Below the pieces are notes generated by a model. The model was not told the origin of the DNA. It worked only from the letters and a program-made list of their open reading frames with translations, and searched no databases. Source: Skeletonema tropicum (taxonomy: Eukaryota > Bacillariophyta > Thalassiosirophyceae > Thalassiosirales > Thalassiosiraceae). From it: DNA of 64,000 nucleotides. A program made the position numbers and the translations under genes. The stretch is from the NCBI GenBank assembly GCA_037178625.1, contig CM074144.1:1240001-1304000 (forward strand). Direction: 5' to 3'. Below, in pieces: positions 45,409-54,716 of this stretch (the first letter of the stretch is position 1; the number at the start of each line of letters is the position of its first letter).

Positions 45409-45603
45409 CTATAGGTTCTGTCTGTGCTACCTACTGTAAGTAACCACGATCACTGGTAAGTATTGTAAACAAGAAAAGCATCTCTTTTGTTGTGAAGAGA
45501 GGTGCAGAAGTCTCGCGAAGCTCGTTCCCGTGTTGAAAGCGGTACGACATCCTTGCTGCTATCACCGGAGGACGGACGAAGACTTCTTTCGCCCATCCAT
45601 CGC

Positions 45604-46917
45604 ATGCGATCGTCGGCATTTCATCTTCGTCTCCCAGCCACCACAGGGCTTTCACACTCTACCATGACGAATGACGAACTCACTACTCTGGAAGGTCAGC
45701 TACCTTCTCCACGACAAATTGCCCTCTCTCGCATTGACTATGCGAAAAGCGGTGAAGCTGATGGTGGTCTTCCTGCAATGCTTGTCTCGATGCTATCAGA
45801 CGCCTACAATTCCTCCATCCATCTACATGGCGATCATGACTCCGATGCAACAATTAATATGGTTCAAGAATTCTGCTCTAATGCCAGCGTAGGAAATCTC
45901 TTTCGTGTAATTTCATTATTGGCAAAAGTGTCTCATTTGGACAATACACTTGGTGAAGAGATATCACGGGCTGGAAGTCAATCAATATTGAAGCGATTGG
46001 TTGATAGAATAAAAGACTACATTACAATATACGAGACATCAACAAACGAACCTTCTGAGGAACTTCTAGATATATTGATGGATTACTTAGATTTAACTTG
46101 CGAGTTGTATTCTCCTATGCAGGCGAGGGGGATGCCATTTACAAATGAAGAGATTGAGAATCGGCTGCCTCTAGTTTACAACTTGGGTCCTGGTCAAAAG
46201 GAAGAGGATGGTGAAGGACACCACGACCATCCAACGACTATCTTAATAAGTCAGGTCACTGTGAGACAGTCAAGTCAGGGTGATGTGGGGTATGTAATGT
46301 GGCCATCAGCAATAGTCTTATCGCGGTGGCTTTTATCTAATCCAGCGAATATTCTAGGCAAATCAGTACTGGAGATTGGCGCAGGTTGTGGCCTCGTTGG
46401 CATTGCCGCAGCGAGAATATTTGCTCAAAGCAGTTGTGAAAAAAAGAAGTGCGTTACAATTACAGATGTTAACGACTTGGTGATAGACAACATTGCCAAA
46501 AATATCGTGCTCAACGACGTGTCTGAAGTGGCATGTGTAGCAAAACTAGATTTTTATGAACAAACTGGCAAAAATGAATCTGGCAAGTGGATTGAAGGAT
46601 TCACATTCGAAGATAGAGATCCTGTGGAAGTAATTCTAGCTGCAGATATAATTTGTCAACCATCGGATGCTGTTGCAGCTGCGAAAACAATCTTTGATGC
46701 GTTGGTCCCCACGGGACGTGCATTTGTTGTTTGTGCTGATTCCGAGCACCGATTTGGAATTGAAATATTTCAAGAGGAATGTGAGCGTGTTGGGCTCGAG
46801 GTAACTACGACAAACGTTGCTGACATGAGTGAAGATCTTCTTTCAGATTGCCACAGTACTTGCGGCTATGTTGATGGAATGAATCTTACATTTTATGAGA
46901 TACTAAAGAAGAAATGA
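45604..46917 (+). CDS. Family-16 type SAM-dependent protein methyltransferase
   Basis: The frame is open from 45502, but the first ATG is at 45604 (MRSSAFHLRL); a second candidate lies at 45664. The length is about 437 residues from the first ATG. The N-terminal half is helical and acidic. The C-terminal half is a class I methyltransferase of the Methyltransf_16 group. It has a WPSAIVLSRWLLSNP helix, motif I LEIGAGCGLVGIAAAR, motif II TDVNDLVIDNIAKN, and a strand VILAADIICQPSD with the post-motif aspartate. It ends in a C-terminal strand NLTFYEILKK. Relatives (METTL21/FAM86 type) methylate lysines of chaperones and elongation factors in the cytosol. The substrate here is unknown. Confidence 0.75.
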   Translation: MRSSAFHLRLPATTGLSHSTMTNDELTTLEGQLPSPRQIALSRIDYAKSGEADGGLPAMLVSMLSDAYNSSIHLHGDHDSDATINMVQEFCSNASVGNLFRVISLLAKVSHLDNTLGEEISRAGSQSILKRLVDRIKDYITIYETSTNEPSEELLDILMDYLDLTCELYSPMQARGMPFTNEEIENRLPLVYNLGPGQKEEDGEGHHDHPTTILISQVTVRQSSQGDVGYVMWPSAIVLSRWLLSNPANILGKSVLEIGAGCGLVGIAAARIFAQSSCEKKKCVTITDVNDLVIDNIAKNIVLNDVSEVACVAKLDFYEQTGKNESGKWIEGFTFEDRDPVEVILAADIICQPSDAVAAAKTIFDALVPTGRAFVVCADSEHRFGIEIFQEECERVGLEVTTTNVADMSEDLLSDCHSTCGYVDGMNLTFYEILKKK

Positions 46918-47079
46918 AATGTGCTGGTAGCAAAGTATTATTGACACGCCATGCCAACCGAACTGATTCCATACTGTAAATAAGTATTAGAGATGGTTTA
47001 ATTAATGCAATTTGATTTAATATTTTGATCTCCCTACCTGCTCTGATTTTACTAGTGCTAATAATAAATAAATTCATAT

Positions 47080-50000
47080 CTAGTTGATAGCTCCCAAACT
47101 TACACGTTTCAAAGGAGTCTCTTCTTCTGATTCATGCTCAATTGCAGATTTCATGCTGCCCATGCTGAGTCGAGGAGATTTCATGCTGCCCATACTTAGT
47201 CTAACATTTTCTTTTTCAATATTCTCTTCAAAAGTGGCAGTTGTGAACGATTCGTCTCCTGACAGATCTTTCTTTGCGGTGGCAACAGATTCTTCGTCCA
47301 CCTTCTCTTCCTGCTCTACTTCGTCGTCGTCTTCATGCTCGCCACTTGAATCCTCTGACGAATAACTCTGTTCATCCTCCTCAAAATCAGCCACATCAGC
47401 AAGTACAATGAGCAACTTCTTGATTTGGTTCACAGTTGGACCATCATCAGTAGAATACTCCGCTTCAGCGACCTGTGATTTAAGACGCGATAGCAATGTG
47501 GTATCTTCGGCTTCGACATCAATGCTTGCGCTACCGAGCATCTTGGCGAGAGCTCTGTTGTAATACGTCGGTGCAGATGCCCCTTCTTCTGCGAGGAACT
47601 CAGCAATATCAATCGACGCGAGCAAGGTGCTGCTAGCTTCTACCACCGTCTCTTCGTCTTCAGTGATCTCCTCAATCGGATGATCTCCTTCAACCTCCTC
47701 CTTTACTTGGCTGCTATCATCCACTTGAGACTGTTCAGTTCCATCAGCACTCTCTTCCTGCTTCTTCTTGTCGGCAAGATCAACATTGTAGCAAATGTAT
47801 TCAACCATCTTTGCAATAGGCCACTGGTTGAGTGCCTTCGCTTGCTTCTTTCCTTCCAATTTGCCATTGACAATGGCGAGGAGGGGCCCAACTGAAGCCA
47901 TGATGGCGTCGTTAGCATCTAGGCTAGACATACTGTACGTTGGGAAGAAGATGGACAGCAGCTGTTGAAGACGAACGGGACTTCCAACCTTCTTCACCTC
48001 TGATCCATCGACATCTTCGTCATCTTCAACTTCAGTCAAAGATGTGTCAAAGTAAATCACAAGTAGCCACGCAATGATGGTCGGGTCATGCAAGCAACCT
48101 GCGAGAAGCAATTTCGCTGCAACCTCAGCGGCAATGACAGCTATTCCTTGCTTAGGATGACCGAGCATTTCTAGGAGCAGCTCCTTAAATGTGGTAGATT
48201 CGTCACTTCCACTCTCGTCAGAGAGTTGCAGCATATTCTTGTGGAGTAGACTAAGGTCACACAATGCCAACATTGCCTGAGCCCTCACTTCCACACGCTC
48301 TTCGACGCTGCCAGCAATTTGCATGAGGAGAGGCTTGAACTCATCCATTATCTTGTCTTCTTCTGAGAGGAGACAAAACTTGCTCAAGCAGATCACTCCG
48401 TGCTCCCGAATAACAGCATTTTTGCTCGTTACCGCTGGTAATAGATGCTGCAGAGTTGAGGCAAGGATAGGGTTGCCAACCATCTTGCCGCCAATATTTT
48501 CCAATACGAATGATAGGATGGAGATTGTTCTCATTTGACGAACAACTACAATGGCCTTCTCATCATGGTCCGTCGAGTTATCATCCTCAATATCAACAAG
48601 AATTTCTGAGATAGTTTGAAGGAAGTGAGATTCAGCATCATGAGCAAGAGCCATTGTCTTAACACAGGCATCAACGAGATCATCAGGAGTAGCCAACATT
48701 GACAACATACTGCGCATGATAGAGATAAAGTGACGACGACTTCCCTCCTCTTGCAACTCGGATGCATTCGCCATGTGGATGAGCTGAAGGCAAATAAAGT
48801 TTTGTGCGTCTTCAAATTCGTCCCTTTCATCCTCATTCATATCTTCATCATCTTCTCCCTTATTGAACTCAATCAATTTATTTACGTGACTGTTCAACAA
48901 GTTGCATAGTGTAGGAATATCATTGATGACGTCCGAAATCGTGTCCACTTTGTTAGTAGCCGCATTGCACTTGACACGCAGGAAGAAGGCAAGACTGGGG
49001 CTCAATTCACTTTCATCCTTTTGAATGATAGACCTCTTCTTGAGAATCTGTTGTTGGAACGTGCGGACTTCAGGCCCACCAAAGTGCTTCTGAACGAGTT
49101 CTACATCAACATCATCGCTGTTGTCACAGTCAATCTTGGTTGCCATGTTGATGATCACTTCGGTTGCTAGTTCGCAGACACTCTCGTTGAGGACGGGGTT
49201 GAGACTATCAAGGAGCGCAATTGGATCGAACTTGGAGCTCTTTAACCAATTTGCACAAAGTAGTTCCACAGCCTTGGCATGAGTGGATGGGCACCTGTAG
49301 GGAGGCAGACAATATTAGTTTTGGAATTCAATAATATGAACGAATGGAAGTGGTATAGTGGAGTAACATTGAATCTCACCTCTTGGTCAAACCATATCGC
49401 AAGATTTCCACACGTTGATCCTCCGTCAAATCATCCAAACTCACATTCTCTCTCAAAGAATCCAAAGCAGCCTCTCTAACCTTCACATCCACATCCTTGA
49501 CACGCTCAATAACATACGGGATGGTCTCTTCCGACACACGTCCAATTTGCGCCACGAGGGCACGGTTTGGAGCAGACGAGTCATTTGTCATGATCCACAC
49601 GAGTGTATTCTGGATTGAAGTAATCATCTTCTCCAAATCGTTGGGATCTGCTGCTGCGCCACCGCCGGCAACTTTGGCTCCGTCGGAAAAGAAGGACGCA
49701 CATGCCATAATGGCAGCATTCCGCACCTTGGCAATTTTATCAGTGAGACGTGGTTGAAGTGAATTACCTATGTCCAGAAGACATTCCAATTTCCATCCCG
49801 CTGCTGCTGCATCATTGGCCCTCTTTGCATTGTTTGCGTTGGATTTACCACCACTGTGTTTACTGCCCTTCTTTTTGAGAATGGACGCAGCAGGCTTGGA
49901 ACTCTCCACTAAATGCTTCACACACCATCCAAGCATGTTGCAGCTTTCTGTCCTAATAGTATCCTTCTCTACCAATAAGTATTCAATGGCCCTATTGATA

Positions 50001-50392
50001 ACTGCACGGGCTACCACTTCATCCTTGGCAGCATTCGTCCCATACGCAGCTGCAATAGACATTACCGATTCCACCGATTCCGCCCAAACATCCTTTTTCG
50101 AACCCGAGGCGGCAATCACACCCATGGCTCCGTCCATACAGCGAGTCACCGCCACTGCTACCTCCTCGGATATTTCCTCCTCCATCATGCTGCTGCTGCC
50201 ATCGTCTGTATTCTTGTGGGAGAGGACGAATGAGAGGACATCGTGATGTAATGCCTCGGCGGCGCGAGAGACGTTTTTTTTGGTGCTGTTGTCACGTTGG
50301 TAGGTGTCGAAGTGAGTGTAGATTATTTCACTGACTGATTGGCAGGTGTCGACATCATCTTTAGATGGTGGGGGCTCTGAAAAGGTTGTCAT
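47080..50392 (-). CDS. NCAPG: Condensin complex subunit 3 (CAP-G), two exons, 1075 aa
   Basis: Exon 1 is 49380-50392 and exon 2 is 47080-49294. The 85-base intron 49295-49379 starts GTGAG and ends CTACAG; joining restores one frame of 1076 codons. The protein is a HEAT-repeat solenoid: residues in exon 1 include RLTDKIAKVRNAAIMACASF and RALVAQIGRVSEETIPYVIE, and exon 2 begins CPSTHAKAVELLCANWLKSS. These match CAP-G/Ycg1, the HEAT subunit that binds DNA within condensin and shapes mitotic chromosomes. The last 120 residues are acidic and disordered. They end with a twice-repeated RLSMGSMKS and a final KRVSLG, each an R-x-S site. The gene converges on the methyltransferase, with 162 bases between stops. 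Confidence 0.85.
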
Positions 50393-50948
50393 GGTTGGGA
50401 GAGTAGTTACACTGTTGTAGTGACAAGGCAGGGGTAGTAGCGTGCGTACTCTAGCAAAAGTTCACCATTGTCAAATCAAATCGCCATCTATCACAAGCAA
50501 GAGGGAGAAATTCGAAATAACGGCAATTTATATTTTCATTTCGTGGGCCGTGCGTGGGCCAAAATACTTCATGATGAAGTTCGCTCAAATGTCCGCACTG
50601 ACGTCAGAAGTTGATGTGTTGTGTTGTGATGTTGATGTTGATGTTGAACTGTGTCTTACTTGAAGGGAGACAGCTAAGTATTTACATAACTAAGTAAGTA
50701 TGTAGTAGCATTTGTCACGCTGTGGAGAATTCTGTCTCCTCGCTCGGGGCTCGGGAAAAGAAGTTGATGTGATGTTGATGTTGAACTGTGTTTTACTTGA
50801 AGTGAGACATGGGTTATGGGATTACTCTAATCTTTTATCTTAAAACCCAGTTTCAATCAAGTCACTCTCTCAGCAGTCCGGAACCACTGCATCACATAAA
50901 TCATCACCAACCCTCCAGGACATATCATCTCCAGCATACAAGATCATC
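50393..50948. promoter_or_regulatory. Upstream region with repeated modules, first paralogue
   Basis: It contains the CAP-G upstream region and two copies of a module that recurs before the second paralogue. The full form is 'gcatttgtcacgctgtggag', an aattctgt run, 'ctcgggaaaagaagttgatg' and 'gttgaactgtg' (50707-50800). A partial copy with only the GTTGAT part and 'ttacttgaagggagacagct' is at 50605-50675. Confidence 0.55.
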
Positions 50949-51707
50949 ATGAAGAACAGCACCAACACATCATGCCACACAACGAAGCACAAGCACCAGT
51001 CTCGCAATAACATTCCTGTTCCTGGCGGCATAGTCTCCTCCACAGCTCCTGCTGCCTCCGTCGAGACGTTAGAGGCCAAGATCTCTCCATTGGAGATGCT
51101 ACGTGTTCAAAATGCTTCTGAATGTAGCTCTTTGTCCTCTCTCTCTATCTCTACAGCTACAGCTGTTGCCAATGCTTCTGTCGTACAAGGAAGTGAAATT
51201 CAAGAAGTGCGCATTCCGACGAAGAGTGAGAACTGTTTACCAGGTCCTACTCTAAATCCAGCATCTTGCGCATCCGGATTTGCCCTAATCATTGGCGGCG
51301 GGAAAGACAGTTCTATGTCCACTGCCACTGCTCTTTCCGAATCTGCTAATGCTGCCGATGCTGCCGATGCCAACGCTGGCTCAAGAGGCACGCAAGAACT
51401 GCGCATTCCGACAAAGAGTGAGAACTGTGACCCAGGCCCTACTCTAAACCCAGCATCTTGTGCCTCAGGACTTGCCCTGATCGGCGGCGGCGGCTTCGGA
51501 GGAGGAGGAGGAGGAGGCGACGATTGGGCCTCCGCTCTATCTCTGACTATGCAAGTTGAGAGAATCGATGTCAATGGTGCCCAAGTTCAGGGCAACACAC
51601 GCACACGCAGGCGAAATCCTTCACATCCAAATGAAGAATGGGGTGATCTTCATTATCATTACCCTCAAGCTCAAGGCAATATGTTTTTGTTTCTAGGTAT
51701 TAGGTAA
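50949..51707 (+). CDS. Unrecognised repeat protein, paralogue A (252 aa)
   Basis: The ATG gives a hydrophilic start (MKNSTNTSCHTTKHKHQSRN) with no signal peptide. An Ala/Ser-rich middle contains two copies of a 30-residue repeat: one near residue 80 (VRIPTKSENCLPGPTLNPAS, then CASGFALIIGGG) and one near residue 152 (LRIPTKSENCDPGPTLNPAS, then CASGLALIGGGG). Each repeat holds two cysteines 12 residues apart around a conserved PGPTLNP core. A glycine run and a tail (HPNEEWGDLHYHYPQ) follow. No known domain was identified. The opposite strand is also open for 124 codons over the repeats. The tail 'tttttgtttctaggtatt' resembles a splice acceptor, so the true 3' end may differ. Confidence 0.5.
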   Translation: MKNSTNTSCHTTKHKHQSRNNIPVPGGIVSSTAPAASVETLEAKISPLEMLRVQNASECSSLSSLSISTATAVANASVVQGSEIQEVRIPTKSENCLPGPTLNPASCASGFALIIGGGKDSSMSTATALSESANAADAADANAGSRGTQELRIPTKSENCDPGPTLNPASCASGLALIGGGGFGGGGGGGDDWASALSLTMQVERIDVNGAQVQGNTRTRRRNPSHPNEEWGDLHYHYPQAQGNMFLFLGIR

Positions 51708-52660
51708 AGACGATATCTGAGACTACTGCTTTTCGGATTCCAAAGTCAATTAGTAGTAATTAGTAATCAAGTAGTAGCAATCAATTAGTAGTAATCTATG
51801 GGTGATATCTGAGAAAAGTGATCAAGTGCAACCTCAATAGTTATGTCCGAAACATATTGAGAAACGAGAAACCAGATAACATAAATATGAATTTGATTGA
51901 TGTCCGACACTACGTAGGTGTGACACGTGTGAACATTTATCCTTAGCAAATTATTTTGTAATCAAAGCTGCTCTGCGGTGCTAGTCACTAATGATGTGAA
52001 GAATGTATTGTGGTGCATAGTGGTGCTGTTCTTCGGATGTTGGTGCTTTGAGTACTTGGATATACTTATGTAGAGAAAGAGGGAGAGATGGGGCATTGAT
52101 TGATGACGCGACCACGCCTTGTGCGTGTGGCTTGTGGACCTCTCTATCGATAGGAAGGCAGCTGTTCCCGACACATTGTACTTATGATGCAATCATAAGT
52201 AACATTGTCACACTGTGGAGAATCTCCGCCGCGTTCGTGCCTGCAAACTGCAACTGGGACTCGGGAAAAGGCGTTGATGTTGTGATGTTGATGTGATGTT
52301 GAACTTGAAGGGTGACAGCTGCTGTTATGGGATAACTCTAACAGATTAGCTGTTCCGACTTCATCATCGTCATCTTACATTGTATGTATGACGTCTTTGC
52401 ATTAACTAGAGTATCGTAGCGCATTTGTCGCGCTGTGGAGAATTCTGTTTCCTCGGGACTCGGGAAAAGAAGTTGATGTGATGTTGATGTTGAACTGTGT
52501 TTTACTTGAAGGGAGACAGCTGCTGTTGTGTATAATCTTAATCTTAAAACTTTAAACCCAGTTTCAATCATGTCGTCTCTCTCAGCAGTCCGGAACCACT
52601 GCATCACATAAATCATCACCAACCCTCCAGGACATATCATCTCCAGCATACAAGATCATC
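51708..52660. promoter_or_regulatory. Region between the paralogues with two repeated modules
   Basis: Two more copies of the upstream module appear at about 52203-52345 (diverged, 'acactgtggagaatctccgc') and 52425-52565 ('gcgctgtggagaattctgtt'). Each ends in the GTTGAT-rich run and 'cttgaagggagacagctgct'-like sequence. No other gene is seen. Confidence 0.5.
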
Positions 52661-53425
52661 ATGAAGAACAGCACCAACACATCATGCCACACAACGAAGC
52701 ACCAGCACCAGTCTCGCAATAACATTCCTGTTCCTGGCGGCATAGTCTCCTCAACAGCTCCTGCTGCCTCCGTCGAGACGTTAGAGGCCAAGATCTCTCC
52801 ATTGGAGATGCTACGTGTTCAAAATGCTTCTGAATGTAGCTCTTTGTCCTCTCTCTCTATCTCTACAGCTACAGCTGTTGCCAATGCTTCTGTCGTACAA
52901 GGAAGTGACATTCAAGAAATGCGCATTCCGACGAAGAGTGAGAACTGTTTACCAGGTCCTACTCTAAATCCAGCATCTTGCGCATCCGGATTTGCCCTAA
53001 TCGTTGGCGGCAGGAAAGACAGTTCTATGTCCACTGCCACTGCTCTTTCCGAATCTGCTAATGCTGCCGATGCTGCCGATGCCAACGCTGGCTCAAGAGG
53101 CACGCAAGAACTGCGCATTCCGACAAAGAGTGAGAACTGTGACCCAGGCCCTACTCTAAACCCAGCATCTTGTGCCTCAGGACTTGCCCTGATCGGCGGC
53201 GGCGGCTTCGGAGGAGGAGGAGGAGGAGGAGGAGGCGACGATTGGGCCTCCGCTCTATCTCTGACTATGCAAGTTGAGAGAATCGATGTCAATGGTGCCC
53301 AAGTTCAGGGCAACACACGCACACGCAGGCGAAATCCTTCACATCCAAATGAAGAATGGGGTGATCTTCATTATCATTACCCTCAAGCTCAAGGCAATAT
53401 GTTTTTGTTTCTAGGTATTAGGTAA
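52661..53425 (+). CDS. Unrecognised repeat protein, paralogue B (254 aa)
   Basis: This is a tandem duplicate of 50949-51707, similar over its full length and for about 100 bases on each side. Differences include K to Q near residue 14, SEIQEV to SDIQEM, LIIGGGK to LIVGGRK, and two extra glycines from GGA expansion. Most differences change amino acids, so the protein sequence is not visibly under strong constraint. That leaves open rapid change, relaxed constraint, or non-coding status. Confidence 0.5.
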   Translation: MKNSTNTSCHTTKHQHQSRNNIPVPGGIVSSTAPAASVETLEAKISPLEMLRVQNASECSSLSSLSISTATAVANASVVQGSDIQEMRIPTKSENCLPGPTLNPASCASGFALIVGGRKDSSMSTATALSESANAADAADANAGSRGTQELRIPTKSENCDPGPTLNPASCASGLALIGGGGFGGGGGGGGGDDWASALSLTMQVERIDVNGAQVQGNTRTRRRNPSHPNEEWGDLHYHYPQAQGNMFLFLGIR

Positions 53426-54294
53426 AGACGATATCTGAGACTACTGCTTTTCGGATTCCAAAGTCAATTAGTAGTAATTAGTAATCAAGTAGTAGCAATC
53501 AATTAGTAGTAATTTATGGGTGATATCTGAGAAAAGTGATCAAGTGCAACCTCAATAGTTATGTCTAGATAGTAATGATCGCAAATTATTTTGCAATCAA
53601 TGCTGCTCTGCGGTGCTAGTCACTATTGATGTGAAGAATGTATTGTGGTGCATAGCGGTGCTGTTCTTCGGATGTTGGTGCTTTGAGTACTTGGATATAT
53701 GTAGAGAAAGAGGGAGGGAGAGATGGGGCATTGATTGATGACGCGACCACGTTTGGACCTATCTAGGAAGGCAGCTGTTCCCGACTTCATAATCATCGTC
53801 ATCTTACATTGTATGATGTGATAGCATTTGTCACGCTGTCGAGAATTTTGTTTCTCCGCCCCTCTACGCCGTGATACTGAGCAAGGCGCAGATGTTGTGC
53901 GACTTCATCATCTTCTCATCTCATACTCGATTGATGGAGCACTGCATGCGCGTTTCTCGCCGCTTTGCAATGCATCATCGCTAAGTGAGATTGAAGTTGA
54001 ACTAATGAAGCTTTTCACAAAATAGATTGAAATATAGGCTTTTATTGCTGTGGAGACATCAGAGTTGAGAGCTAACTCTCTCTCTACATAGAGAGAGAGA
54101 GTCGCCACCGAGCACCAAGACATCAACAGATCAGCGCTCACCGGCCGCGGTAAGTAGTGTGCGGCCATCATCTTTTTTCTTTTTCGACCGTCGTCAGGTG
54201 TGATGGTTACGTCATCTTGCCTCCTCTTCATCATGCGTTGATACTATATTATGTCTGGGAATGGGAATGTTTCTACACCATGCTCCTCTGTATG
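53426..54294. other. Intergenic region with duplicated 3' flank and CT/GA hairpin
   Basis: The first 140 bases continue the similarity to the flank of paralogue A. A further partial upstream module lies at 53820-53850. Bases 54068-54103 can form a hairpin of CT and GA runs around 'acatag'. Short frames on both strands are not convincing. Confidence 0.45.
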
Positions 54295-54440
54295 TCTCTT
54301 GATGGGATCATCGAACAACGCTAGCAACGAATGATGCCACTGGAACTGGAAGAGTCACATACTTGAGAGATTGGAAGAGGTACACCCATGACGACTACGT
54401 CTCCATCCAATTCTGCATATTTTTTGGCTTCCCCCACGGA
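54290..54440 (-). pseudogene. Decayed fragment of the PEX16 C-terminal region
   Basis: The bases resemble 59783-59925 within PEX16, sharing 'gatgggatcatcgaa', 'aatgatg.cactgga' and the run 'atgacgactacgtctccat' followed by 'ccaattc'. In translation only GEAKKYAELDGD resembles EEAKLVELEWRR; stops and indels interrupt the rest. It is a relic of a partial duplication about 5.4 kb from the intact gene. Confidence 0.65.
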
Positions 54441-54716
54441 TGATGGAGAGATACTCTAAGATGGGAGGAAGATGCAGCAAGAGAGAGTATGCGACGTGAT
54501 GGCTACCAGCTGTCAGCAGGCGTAACTGTTGTGCATATGCAGTCAATTAAAGTCTGGTGATATGGTACATTCGCACATTTATGTTTATGTCAATCAAGAG
54601 ATGAATGCATCGACGTTGGTCAAGAGAAGAGGACTACGACGTTGGTCAAGAGAAGAGGACTATAGAAGTATACATGCGCTTCCAAAGCACCTTGTTTCCG
54701 CTCATACATGCTGTCC

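Larger units (their letters stand above)
44346..45501. other. Intergenic region with AAAP-derived fragment and TG microsatellite
   Basis: Apart from the AAAP fragment (separate entry) and the TG tract, no gene is supported. Confidence 0.5.

Noticed and set aside
51200..51574. Minus-strand frame over the paralogue repeats (124 codons, proline-rich)
   Set aside because: It covers only the repeat and glycine run. The plus-strand frame is twice as long and spans the whole duplicated block. The strand is not fully settled.
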